A DNA stretch of 14,016 bases from Bacteroidota bacterium (GTDB lineage Bacteria; Bacteroidota; Bacteroidia; Chitinophagales; Chitinophagaceae): the NCBI GenBank assembly GCA_023433755.1, contig JAEYUA010000203.1, positions 1-14,016 on the forward strand, in the 5' to 3' direction. Positions 1-6,627 of the stretch are shown here, piece after piece (position 1 is the first letter of the stretch; each line of letters opens with the position of its first letter). Position numbers and translations under genes: made by a program. The notes beneath the pieces were generated by a model. It was not told the DNA's origin and did not search any database. It saw only the letters and a list, made by a program, of their open reading frames with translations.

Positions 1-266
1 CCTATGGCATAGACCTGCCGCTGGCCACCCAGCTTACCATGCTGCTGGTATTAATGCTTACGAGCAAGGGCATCGCTGGTGTGCCCAGGGCTTCACTGGT
101 AGTGGTGCTGGCCACTTGCGCCATGTTCGACATTCCGCCGGAAGGTGTGGCGCTCATCCTCCCCATCGACCATTTTTGCGATATGTTCCGCACTGCTACC
201 AACGTTATCGGAAACGCACTTGCTACAAGTGTGGTGAGCAAATGGGAGGGAGAACTGGGAGAATAG
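1..266 (+). CDS. Dicarboxylate/amino acid:cation symporter, C-terminal end (partial)
   Basis: This is the last 87 codons of a secondary transporter of the DAACS (GltP/DctA, SLC1-like) family; the reading frame enters the window at base 3 and stops at TAG 264-266. Such proteins import C4-dicarboxylates or acidic amino acids with protons or sodium across the inner membrane. The visible part holds the family's most conserved C-terminal signatures: a 'LTSKGIAGVPRAS' stretch (hairpin HP2), then 'LPIDHFCDMFRTATNVIGNA', which corresponds to the helix TM8 Asp/Arg/Thr/Asn substrate- and cation-binding motif, and the closing 'KWEGEL'. The Asp-x-x-x-Asp-x-x-Arg-Thr-x-x-Asn pattern is intact, so the protein is probably functional. 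The substrate cannot be told from this fragment. The next gene starts about 40 bases downstream on the same strand. Confidence 0.93.
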   Translation, partial: YGIDLPLATQLTMLLVLMLTSKGIAGVPRASLVVVLATCAMFDIPPEGVALILPIDHFCDMFRTATNVIGNALATSVVSKWEGELGE

Positions 267-308
267 CTGATGCTGGCGGCCTGCTTTTGAAAAGTGAATT
301 CTGAATTA

Positions 309-1016
309 ATGAACGATCTGCTTTATACCATATTTCTTGAAGGAGGTTTCATTCACAATTTTATTGAATGGATCATCAATTATGGCGGGCTTTACCTGTT
401 GTTGTTTGTTGTATTCGCGGAAACAGGATTGTTTGTCGGGTTTTTCCTGCCAGGTGATGCCCTGCTTTTTACCGCTGGTATTTACCTCGATAGCTTGACA
501 GAAGAATTTTTCGGGTTTCATTATATGTCCATCATCCTCCTGGTGATCCTTGCTTCCATTCTGGGCAACTTGGTAGGCTACTGGTTCGGCCGCAAAACAG
601 GTCCCCTTTTTTATGAAAGAAAAGAGTCCTGGCTCTTCAAAAAAAAGCACCTGGTCAAGGCCACAGAATTTTACAACCAGTATGGTAAGGCCACCATCTT
701 CCTGGCAAAGTTCCTTCCCATCATTCGTACGTTTGCTCCAATCGTGGCCGGTATCGTGAAAATGGACCGTTCCACTTTTATTCTTTATAATGTACTGGGC
801 AGCCTTGCCTGGGTGTGCAGCATGATGCTGGGTGGTTATTATCTTCAAAGCTGGATGATGAGCGAATTCGGATTCAATCTGAAAGATTATATTGAACCTA
901 TTACCCTCACCATTATCCTGGTGACCACACTGCCCGTGATCTGGAAACTTTTTTTCGCGAAAAAGAAAGTGGTGCCGGTAGAGAAAATAGCAGAAGACAT
1001 TAAGCCCAATCCATAA
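309..1016 (+). CDS. DedA-family (VTT/SNARE-associated) inner-membrane protein
   Basis: The product is a 235-residue polytopic membrane protein of the DedA family. Members work in envelope homeostasis; several have been linked to flipping of lipid carriers such as undecaprenyl phosphate or of phospholipids. Family signatures are present: 'AETGLFVGFFLPGDALLF' (residues 37-54), 'GYWFGRKTGP' (90-99) and 'KFLPIIRTFAPIVAG' (134-148), the last holding the key arginine (R140) in the re-entrant hairpin. Hydrophobic segments cover about residues 25-60, 72-92, 140-180 and 200-220; the C-terminus is charged and Lys-rich. I chose the ATG at 309; an in-frame GTG at 294 would add five residues, and neither has a strong ribosome binding site. 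The MFS gene begins 5 bases after its stop, suggesting co-transcription. A lipid-carrier role would fit the downstream glycosyltransferases, but that is inference. Confidence 0.92.
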   Translation: MNDLLYTIFLEGGFIHNFIEWIINYGGLYLLLFVVFAETGLFVGFFLPGDALLFTAGIYLDSLTEEFFGFHYMSIILLVILASILGNLVGYWFGRKTGPLFYERKESWLFKKKHLVKATEFYNQYGKATIFLAKFLPIIRTFAPIVAGIVKMDRSTFILYNVLGSLAWVCSMMLGGYYLQSWMMSEFGFNLKDYIEPITLTIILVTTLPVIWKLFFAKKKVVPVEKIAEDIKPNP

Positions 1017-1020
1017 CTGC

Positions 1021-2262
1021 ATGGCCCCTCTTACTTCTCCTCATTCCAAAAAATCCTTGCTGAATGTTGCTGTGATCGTGGCGGCGCTTGGATATTTTGT
1101 AGATATCTATGACCTGTTGTTGTTCAGCATCATCAGGGTGCCGAGTCTTCAGTCACTCGGACTTTCAAAAGAACAGATTACCACTGACGGAGAAGCTATT
1201 ATCATGTGGCAGATGGCCGGGCTGCTGATCGGCGGTATCATCTGGGGTGTGATGGGAGATAAAAAAGGAAGACTCAGTGTTTTATTCGGTTCCATCATAC
1301 TTTATTCCCTCGCCAATATTGCCAACGGTTTTGTGGAAACCGTGGATCAGTACAAATGGATCCGTTTTATAGCGGGACTTGGTCTGGCAGGTGAACTGGG
1401 CGCGGGCATCACCCTGGTTTCTGAAATGACGCCTAAGGAAAAAAGAGGCATCGCCACTTCCATGGTGGCAGGGCTGGGACTCACCGGCGCTGTAGTAGCT
1501 TTTGTGATGAAAGAAAATTTTCACTGGCGCACCTGTTATTTCATTGGTGGCGGACTTGGACTGGCATTGCTGGTTTTGCGTGTTTCCGTTTTTGAATCAG
1601 GCATGTACCATGAGGTGAAAAAAATGAAGGTGAAGCGGGGCCGCTTTCTAATGCTTTTCAATAACGCTGACAGGATCAAAAGATATGTACTCGGTATTAT
1701 GATTGGCCTGCCCACCTGGTTTGTGATTGGTGTGCTGGTTAGTTTTTCAGGTGAGTTTGGAGAAAAGATGGGTATTACCGAACCAATCGACCCGGGCAAA
1801 GCCATCATGTATGCTTACGCGGCTATTTCCATTGGAGATATCCTGATTGGTTTCATTAGCCAGTGGTTCAGAAGCAGGAAAAAAGCACTCTATCTTTTTT
1901 ATGCCATCACTGCTGTTTTCATGATCCTGTTTTTTACCGTACAATGGGGCGGCAGTGCCAGCCAGATGTACTGGATCTGCGCGGGCCTGGGTTTTGGTAC
2001 GGGATTCTGGGCCATCTTTGTAACCATGGCAGCGGAGCAATTCGGTACTAACCTGAGAGCCACAGCAGCTACCACTATTCCCAATATGGTCCGCGGTATG
2101 CTTACGGTCCTGATCATACCCATGTTCCAGGGATTCCGCAATCTCACGGATTATTATACCGGGGGATGGCTTACAGCGCTGGTGATCATGATCATGACCG
2201 TGGTGGCTGCCCTGTTCACAAAGGAAACTTTTGGCAAAGACCTTAATTATGTTGAAGAATGA
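1021..2262 (+). CDS. Major facilitator superfamily transporter
   Basis: A 413-residue protein of normal MFS length with about twelve predicted membrane helices. The loop between helices 2 and 3 carries a good MFS motif A, 'GVMGDKKGR' at residues 76-84. Helix 1 has acidic residues (D28, D31) in 'FVDIYD', and helix 4-5 reads 'GLAGELGAGITLVSEM' followed by 'TPKEKRG', the pattern seen in the metabolite:H+ and sugar:H+ symporter branches. A basic cytoplasmic stretch near residues 205-221 marks the central loop. The substrate is not evident; proton-coupled uptake of an organic anion or sugar is a guess from family resemblance. Its ATG lies 5 bases after the DedA stop and its own TGA overlaps the next gene's start (ATGA, 2259-2262), so it sits in the same transcription unit. 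Confidence 0.9.
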   Translation: MAPLTSPHSKKSLLNVAVIVAALGYFVDIYDLLLFSIIRVPSLQSLGLSKEQITTDGEAIIMWQMAGLLIGGIIWGVMGDKKGRLSVLFGSIILYSLANIANGFVETVDQYKWIRFIAGLGLAGELGAGITLVSEMTPKEKRGIATSMVAGLGLTGAVVAFVMKENFHWRTCYFIGGGLGLALLVLRVSVFESGMYHEVKKMKVKRGRFLMLFNNADRIKRYVLGIMIGLPTWFVIGVLVSFSGEFGEKMGITEPIDPGKAIMYAYAAISIGDILIGFISQWFRSRKKALYLFYAITAVFMILFFTVQWGGSASQMYWICAGLGFGTGFWAIFVTMAAEQFGTNLRATAATTIPNMVRGMLTVLIIPMFQGFRNLTDYYTGGWLTALVIMIMTVVAALFTKETFGKDLNYVEE

Positions 2263-2885
2263 GTAAAGAAATGTTTAGTGAGATTTGCAACCGCGTGTTT
2301 GAACAATGCATAGCGGATTATCATAAAAATGATGATGTGGATGCAGTGATGGTCAATCCTTACCAGGCAGGAGAACCGCAGCATTTATTATATCTCAAGA
2401 ACTGGATCGATACGGTGCAATGGCACCTGGAAGACATCATCCGGGATCCGGCCATTGACCCCGTGAAAGCTCTGGAAATAAAACGCAGGATTGATCATTC
2501 CAACCAGGAGCGCACGGATACAGTGGAATATATTGATAGCTGGCTGCTGGAAAAATATAAGGATGTGCAGGTGCGGCAGGATGCCACCATCAATACCGAA
2601 AGTCCCGCCTGGGCCATTGACCGGCTTTCGATACTCGCACTGAAGATTTATCACATGCAGGTGGAAGCAGGCAGGAACGATGCCAGCGCTGGGCATTTGG
2701 AAACTGTCAGAAAAAAACTGGAGATCCTGCTGGCGCAAAGAGCTGATCTTTCATCGGCGATCGACCAGTTGCTGGAAGATATCGCTTCCGGCAAAAAATA
2801 CATGAAGGTTTACCGGCAGATGAAAATGTATAATGATGAGAGCCTGAACCCGGTTCTGTATGCACAAAAAAAGAAAGGTCATTGA
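2259..2885 (+). CDS. DUF4254 family protein
   Basis: A 208-residue soluble, mostly helical protein that I recognise as DUF4254, a family found largely in Bacteroidota and commonly encoded beside glycosyltransferases. Conserved blocks visible are 'LKNWIDTVQWHLEDIIRDP' (residues 46-64), 'IDHSNQERTDTVEYID' (78-93) and 'SPAWAIDRLSILALKIYHM', beginning near residue 115. The many conserved polar residues (H56, E58, D79, N82, R85, D87) suggest an enzyme or ligand-binding role, but no activity is established that I can name. The start overlaps the MFS stop by 4 bases and the stop overlaps the TTG start of the next gene by 3 bases, so it is almost certainly translated together with the GT9 genes. The context suggests a role in assembling a surface glycan. 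There is no signal peptide and no membrane segment. Confidence 0.9.
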   Translation: MSKEMFSEICNRVFEQCIADYHKNDDVDAVMVNPYQAGEPQHLLYLKNWIDTVQWHLEDIIRDPAIDPVKALEIKRRIDHSNQERTDTVEYIDSWLLEKYKDVQVRQDATINTESPAWAIDRLSILALKIYHMQVEAGRNDASAGHLETVRKKLEILLAQRADLSSAIDQLLEDIASGKKYMKVYRQMKMYNDESLNPVLYAQKKKGH

Positions 2886-3913
2886 AACCCCGCCACCTGT
2901 TGATCCTACGTTTTTCTTCCCTTGGCGATATCGCCATGACCGTTCCCGTAATCAGGCAGCTTTTGCAGCAGCATCCCTCCCTGGTTGTGACCATGGTTTC
3001 AGTGGAATGGGTTCGTCCCCTGTTTGAAAATATCGACAAGCTTCATTTTTATGCAGCAGATATACGTGGCCGCCACAAAGGCGTGATGGGACTAAAGAAA
3101 CTTGCGGCTGAACTGAAAGCTACTATTAAGTTTGATGCAGTGGCTGACCTGCATGATGTGCTGCGCACCAAAATGCTTCGTTTTTTTCTTTCCTTTTCAC
3201 GGAAACCGATACACGTAATTGACAAAGGCCGTGCGGAAAAAAAAGAACTGACCAGGCAACACCATAAAAAACTGCAACCGCTGAAGTCAACTTTCCAGCG
3301 GTATGCGGATGTATTTGAGCGGCTTGGTTTCCCTGTGAGCCTGCAGCCCGGGGAGGTAATCTTACAGTTGCCTTTAGAACCAGGCTTATTAAAATTAAAG
3401 CAAGAGGGTTTTCAACTCGTGGGCATTGCACCCTTTGCCCTGCATGAAGAAAAAACTTATCCGCCTGAGAGAATGAGGGAAGTTATAAGGATGCTGGCGG
3501 GAACCCCCCGGTTAAAGATATTTTTGCTGGGAGGCAAAAAGGAGGCAGCCATTCTTGAAGAATGGGCTGCTCAATCCACCCAGGTGCAATCATGGGCAGG
3601 CAAAATGGATCTTAAAAATGAATTGAAGCATATAGCCATGCTGGATGTGGTAGTGAGTATGGATAGCGCCAACATGCATCTTGCTTCGCTTTTTGGAGTG
3701 CCCGTGGTTTCCATCTGGGGAGGCACACATCCCTTCCTGGGTTTTTATGGTTGGGGGCAGGACCCGGCCAATGCTGTGCAGGTTGACCTGGATTGCAGGC
3801 CATCCAGTGTATTCGGCAACAAGACCTGTCATAACCAGGGGGCGTGCCTGAAAATGATTTCTCCTGTGATGATCTATGAAAAAATTACCGGTGTTTTAAA
3901 ATCACCAGCATGA
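2882..3913 (+). CDS. Glycosyltransferase family 9 (ADP-heptose:LPS heptosyltransferase-like)
   Basis: A 343-residue GT-B fold enzyme of CAZy family GT9, the family of LPS core heptosyltransferases, which transfer heptose from ADP-heptose to the lipid A-Kdo core at the inner-membrane surface. The N-terminal half has the GT9 opening 'LILRFSSLGDIAMTVPVI' (residues 7-24). The C-terminal nucleotide-sugar half has 'GIAPFALHEEKTYP' (181-194, with the usual lysine), 'FLLGGKKE' and the donor-site block 'VSMDSANMHLAS' (258-269) followed by 'GVPVVSIWGGTHP'. The start codon is TTG at 2882-2884: it forms a TTGA overlap with the stop of the DUF4254 gene and gives the expected short N-terminus before the first beta strand. 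The stop overlaps the next gene (ATGA). Heptose specificity is family-based, not proven. Confidence 0.92.
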   Translation: MKPRHLLILRFSSLGDIAMTVPVIRQLLQQHPSLVVTMVSVEWVRPLFENIDKLHFYAADIRGRHKGVMGLKKLAAELKATIKFDAVADLHDVLRTKMLRFFLSFSRKPIHVIDKGRAEKKELTRQHHKKLQPLKSTFQRYADVFERLGFPVSLQPGEVILQLPLEPGLLKLKQEGFQLVGIAPFALHEEKTYPPERMREVIRMLAGTPRLKIFLLGGKKEAAILEEWAAQSTQVQSWAGKMDLKNELKHIAMLDVVVSMDSANMHLASLFGVPVVSIWGGTHPFLGFYGWGQDPANAVQVDLDCRPSSVFGNKTCHNQGACLKMISPVMIYEKITGVLKSPA

Positions 3914-4845
3914 AAATTCTGATAACCAGGTTTGATGATCCCGGCGATGTATTATGGACCACCCCAGTGGTTCGTTGTATCAAAAAACAGTTTCCCCCGG
4001 CTTCAGTTCACTACCTTACGAACCATGGAAATGAAAAGTTGCTAAAGTCCAACGCCTATATTGAAAAACTATTCCTGTATCATGGAGATGCCCATTTAAC
4101 AGGTGAGTTAAAAGAAGAGAACTACGACTTGCTCATTGATCTTCAGAATGATAGGGAAAGCAGGGAGATCAGGAAAAAGCTGGAGGTTAAAACTTTTCTT
4201 GTACTGGAAACTTCCTGGTTGGGCAGAATTCTAGGAAACAGTTCCCGCAGACAACATAAGGCAGTCCGCTTTATGAATACGGTATCATCTGTGTGCCGGT
4301 ATGACGGTAAGGGATTGGATTTTTTTATACCTGCATCCGGGATGATAGCTGAAAAAGATATTCCTGCTTCGCACCAGTTAGGTTATATCGCTTTTGCGAT
4401 CGGCGGACTTTCATCCACCGAAAGGATATCAGTAAAAAAGATCAGGGAGTTCTGCCAGGAATTGGACCACCCGGTGATCCTGCTGGGTGACCAGGGAAGC
4501 CGGTTAACAGGAGAGGAGATCAGTTCGGCCGACCCCGTAAAGATTTACAATGCCAGTGGAAAATTCAATTTCAGCGAAACCGGGGATCTTGTTAAACGAT
4601 GTAAGGTATTGATCAGTTATGACAAAGGAATGATAGCTATGGCCAGCGCTTTACGCAAGCCCGTGATCAGTATCTGGACGGGTAATTGTCCATTAGCTGA
4701 TATGCAACCATTTTACCCGGATGCAGAAGTAATGAAAACACCACCCCACGCCGTGATGAAAAGATTCGATAAGGTGGTGTTGAGGGAAAAACTGGGTGCC
4801 ATCCTCTCAAAAATTCAAAACTCAAATTCCCTGACCGAGGGGTGA
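3910..4845 (+). CDS. Second, divergent GT9-family glycosyltransferase
   Basis: A 311-residue paralogue of the preceding GT9 enzyme, starting in an ATGA overlap with it. The N-terminus 'ILITRFDDPGDVLWTTPVV' (residues 3-21) aligns with the GT9 first motif but has Asp-Asp-Pro in place of the usual Ser-Ser-Leu/Ile before the conserved Gly-Asp. The donor-side block reads 'ISYDKGMIAMASALRKPV' (235-252) and then 'SIWTGNCP', where the first copy has 'MDSANMHLAS' and 'SIWGGTHP'; the Ser and His of the usual 'DSGxMHLA' pattern are therefore missing. It may use another sugar donor or be a partner or weakly active member. Length is at the short end for the family. The last 31 bases overlap the 3' end of the convergent MgtC gene. 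It is probably the last gene of the operon. Confidence 0.85.
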   Translation: MKILITRFDDPGDVLWTTPVVRCIKKQFPPASVHYLTNHGNEKLLKSNAYIEKLFLYHGDAHLTGELKEENYDLLIDLQNDRESREIRKKLEVKTFLVLETSWLGRILGNSSRRQHKAVRFMNTVSSVCRYDGKGLDFFIPASGMIAEKDIPASHQLGYIAFAIGGLSSTERISVKKIREFCQELDHPVILLGDQGSRLTGEEISSADPVKIYNASGKFNFSETGDLVKRCKVLISYDKGMIAMASALRKPVISIWTGNCPLADMQPFYPDAEVMKTPPHAVMKRFDKVVLREKLGAILSKIQNSNSLTEG

Positions 4846-5447
4846 TGCAGCAGTAGTTTTGTAAACTGGTTATGGTATTTTTCCGGACCCTGTACATGCC
4901 AGGTGCCAATGATATGATTTCCCTTCTTGGTTCTTTTAACTCTTTTATAGTGCAGCTTACATTCACGGAACATCCGTTCATACTCTTTTAAAAGGTCTTC
5001 TTTATAGTCACTGACGAACGTATAAGTATGTGTTTGGTTTACCTGGTCAATCAGTGATTCCAGTTTGGTAAGAAAAACAAGAGAAGCCAGCACAATAAGT
5101 GTTGATACCCCTACCAGCCAGTATGCCTCATTGGCGATGCCCATTCCCAGGGCGGCCACGGCCCAGATGGTAGCCGCAGTTGTGATGCCATTTACCCGGT
5201 TGTCGGTCTTGAAGATGACACCTGCTCCCAGGAAACCAATTCCTGTAACAATATTGGATGCCACCCGGCCGCCGCTTACATCATCAAACTGCTTGGAAAA
5301 TGTGGTGAAGAGAAAAGACCCCAGGCAGATGAGGATCATGGTGCGGAAGCCCGCCGATTTACTGAAATATTCTCTTTCAGCCCCGATGAGTCCGCCAACA
5401 GCCACCACGTAGAGCAGCTTCATCAGTAATTCTTCTGTTGTTGACAT
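4815..5447 (-). CDS. MgtC/SapB family membrane protein
   Basis: A 210-residue protein with an N-terminal MgtC/SapB domain of four to five membrane helices (about residues 1-128) and a C-terminal soluble domain of about 80 residues. Family signatures are clear: 'GGLIGAEREYFSKSAGFRT' (residues 18-36) and 'GIGFLGAGVIFK' (69-80), then 'GITTAATIWAVAALGM' (87-102). MgtC proteins are inner-membrane factors linked to low-magnesium growth and, in pathogens, to survival in macrophages by acting on F-type ATP synthase; other members have unknown roles. The C-terminal part here is rich in charged and aromatic residues, as in the small ACT-like tail of longer family members. The gene is transcribed toward the GT9 genes and its stop lies inside the second one. 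A lipoprotein gene diverges from it, 80 bases away. Confidence 0.92.
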   Translation of the reverse strand: MSTTEELLMKLLYVVAVGGLIGAEREYFSKSAGFRTMILICLGSFLFTTFSKQFDDVSGGRVASNIVTGIGFLGAGVIFKTDNRVNGITTAATIWAVAALGMGIANEAYWLVGVSTLIVLASLVFLTKLESLIDQVNQTHTYTFVSDYKEDLLKEYERMFRECKLHYKRVKRTKKGNHIIGTWHVQGPEKYHNQFTKLLLHHPSVREFEF

Positions 5448-5527
5448 AAGATGATTGTTATGCTAAAATAAGATCATTTTGATGGTCTGATAATTGTAAC
5501 TCAGGTGTAGAACAAACAATTTACAAC

Positions 5528-6010
5528 ATGAAAACTCGATTTTTATTACTGGCAGGCGCTGTAAGTATTGGCTTATTTGCATGCGATAACAACGAAAGCA
5601 GGTATCTGGATCTTTCCTCAGGGGAAGCGGTAGAACTGGAAAAAGATGAAAAAACCGGTTTAATGGTGAATGCTGAAACCGGCAAACCGGTAAAGATCTA
5701 TGTGGACAGGCGCTCAAAGGATACCATCTGGGGCGAAAGCGGCAAAGTGATCAATGGTGATCTTGTAAGAACAGAAGATGGTGAGTGGAAATACAAAGGA
5801 GATGATTACAAAGTGAAAGTTGACGGGGATGAGTACAAAATCAAATCCGGTGACGATTACAAAGTGAAAGGCGAAAACGGCGAGTACAAGATCAAAAACG
5901 GAGATTACAAAAAGGAAGTGGAGAAAGATGGTGATATAACCATTAAGAACGGGGATACAAAGATCAAGATCGATGGTGAAACCGGTGAGCGTAAAGTAAA
6001 GAGGGATTAA
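5528..6010 (+). CDS. Predicted lipoprotein with YK-rich repeat tail
   Basis: A 160-residue protein that I do not recognise beyond its architecture. The N-terminus is a lipoprotein signal, with a hydrophobic run and a lipobox 'GLFAC' placing the lipidated cysteine at residue 19, followed by Asp-Asn-Asn, so export to the periplasm or outer membrane is likely. Residues 30-70 hold 'LSSGEAVELEKDEKTGLMVN' and an 'ETGKPVKIYVD' segment. From about residue 84 to the end the chain is a string of short alternating units such as 'DDYKVK', 'GDEYKIK', 'NGEYKIK' and 'GDTKIK', with a turn (Gly/Asp/Asn) every 9 to 11 residues. This is the pattern of a repetitive beta-hairpin surface. The gene stands alone, divergent from the MgtC gene, and ends just before a strong terminator. 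Confidence 0.85.
   Translation: MKTRFLLLAGAVSIGLFACDNNESRYLDLSSGEAVELEKDEKTGLMVNAETGKPVKIYVDRRSKDTIWGESGKVINGDLVRTEDGEWKYKGDDYKVKVDGDEYKIKSGDDYKVKGENGEYKIKNGDYKKEVEKDGDITIKNGDTKIKIDGETGERKVKRD
5804..5870 (+). repeat. Short direct repeat encoding the YK units of the lipoprotein
   Basis: The 16-base string gattacaaagtgaaag occurs at 5804-5819 and again, identically, at 5855-5870, a period of 51 bases (17 codons). Between and after the copies are further degenerate units (gagtacaaaatcaaa, gagtacaagatcaaa). This suggests the tail grew by tandem duplication of one or two hairpin units. Confidence 0.75.
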
Positions 6011-6023
6011 TTTTCCCATAATG

Positions 6024-6052
6024 AAAAAAGGAGGCAGCCAGCCTCCTTTTTT
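6024..6052. terminator. Bidirectional rho-independent terminator
   Basis: A perfect GGAGGC (6030-6035) / GCCTCC (6041-6046) stem with a 5-base loop AGCCA is flanked by six A residues on the left and eight T residues on the right, so the A and T runs also pair. It can terminate both the lipoprotein transcript (+) and the convergent hsp20 transcript (-), whose stop codon lies 22 bases to the right. Confidence 0.93.
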
Positions 6053-6073
6053 TTATAAATTCCTGCGCCGGAT

Positions 6074-6514
6074 TTATTGGATTATAATCGTTCTTGGCGC
6101 TTTCTGCCTCACCTCTTCCTTCTTGGGAATTACAAGGAAAAGCACGCCGTTTTCGTACCGCGCCTGGATGTTTTCCGCATCTACCACATCCCTCGACAAC
6201 TGGAAGGTGCGTGAGAAGGACTGGTAGCTGAATTCCCTCCTGGCATATTTCTCTTCATGCTGCTCGTTATCGGATTTTTTTTCACTGCTGATGGTAAGCG
6301 AATTACCATCAAGTTCCACTTTAAAATCCGATTTACTCATCCCGGGAGCTGCCATTTCCACCTCAAAATTTTCTGGAGTTTCCTTGATGTTCACCGCAGG
6401 AATAGTAGTGTGAGTTTCAGAACTGTTACTGAAGCCCATGTTCCAAAGATCCCTCGTCAGCAGATCGTCAAAAAGCATGGCAGGGAACAATTGATTTTTT
6501 CTGATGATTGACAT
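6074..6514 (-). CDS. Hsp20 / alpha-crystallin family small heat-shock protein
   Basis: A 146-residue cytoplasmic chaperone of the small heat-shock family, which holds unfolding proteins in a refoldable state without ATP. The alpha-crystallin domain covers about residues 37-134: it begins at 'IPAVNIKETPENFEVEMAAP' (38-57), includes 'GMSKSDFKVELDGNSLTIS' and ends with the conserved 'ENGVLFLVIPK' (121-131). The C-terminal 'RTIIIQ' supplies the I-x-I type anchor used in oligomer assembly. The frame is open 16 codons further upstream, but I place the start at ATG 6512-6514 because a perfect GGAGG lies 5 bases before it and the resulting N-terminus 'MSIIRKNQ' is typical for the family. The gene is monocistronic, bounded by the bidirectional terminator. 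Heat or stress control is expected for the family, but no CIRCE element was seen. Confidence 0.95.
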   Translation of the reverse strand: MSIIRKNQLFPAMLFDDLLTRDLWNMGFSNSSETHTTIPAVNIKETPENFEVEMAAPGMSKSDFKVELDGNSLTISSEKKSDNEQHEEKYARREFSYQSFSRTFQLSRDVVDAENIQARYENGVLFLVIPKKEEVRQKAPRTIIIQ

Positions 6515-6567
6515 AAAAACCTCCGTTTTTAAAAGTTTAAAGATCAATTCAGCATTTTTCAATCAAG
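6515..6567 (-). promoter_or_regulatory. Likely hsp20 promoter and Shine-Dalgarno site
   Basis: Reading the - strand, GGAGG (6520-6524) sits 5 bases before the ATG and settles the hsp20 start; such strong sites are uncommon elsewhere in this window. Further up, CTTG (6564-6567), an 18-base spacer and GATCTTTA (6538-6545) resemble the Bacteroidota -33 TTTG / -7 TAnnTTTG arrangement, with two mismatches in the -7 box. The ribosome site is firm; the promoter is tentative. Confidence 0.45.
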
Positions 6568-6569
6568 GC

Positions 6570-6592
6570 CAGTGCCATTGCAATGGGAACTG
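6570..6592. promoter_or_regulatory. Palindrome upstream of hsp20, possible operator
   Basis: A perfect 12-base palindrome CCATTGCAATGG (6575-6586) is flanked by CAGT (6570-6573) and ACTG (6589-6592), giving an imperfect 23-base dyad. It lies just upstream of the candidate hsp20 promoter and downstream of the acidic-protein gene. A wider AATTCAG (6546-6552) / CTGAATT pair surrounds it. Its shape suits a dimeric regulator, but an alternative is the end of the upstream transcript. Confidence 0.4.
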
Positions 6593-6627
6593 AATTTTTT
6601 TCATCAAAGGTGAAAATTTGTCAAAAA

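Noticed and set aside
306..1022. Long open frame (238 codons) on the - strand opposite the DedA gene
   Set aside because: Its product has a His/Gln/Lys-rich shadow composition with no domain, whereas the + strand has clear DedA motifs.
5065..5412. 115-codon open frame on the + strand opposite the MgtC gene
   Set aside because: It is antisense to conserved MgtC motifs and its Pro/Thr/Arg-rich sequence shows no family resemblance.
5804..5870. Repeats in the lipoprotein gene as a CRISPR-like array
   Set aside because: The units are coding, in frame, degenerate and not separated by unique spacers.
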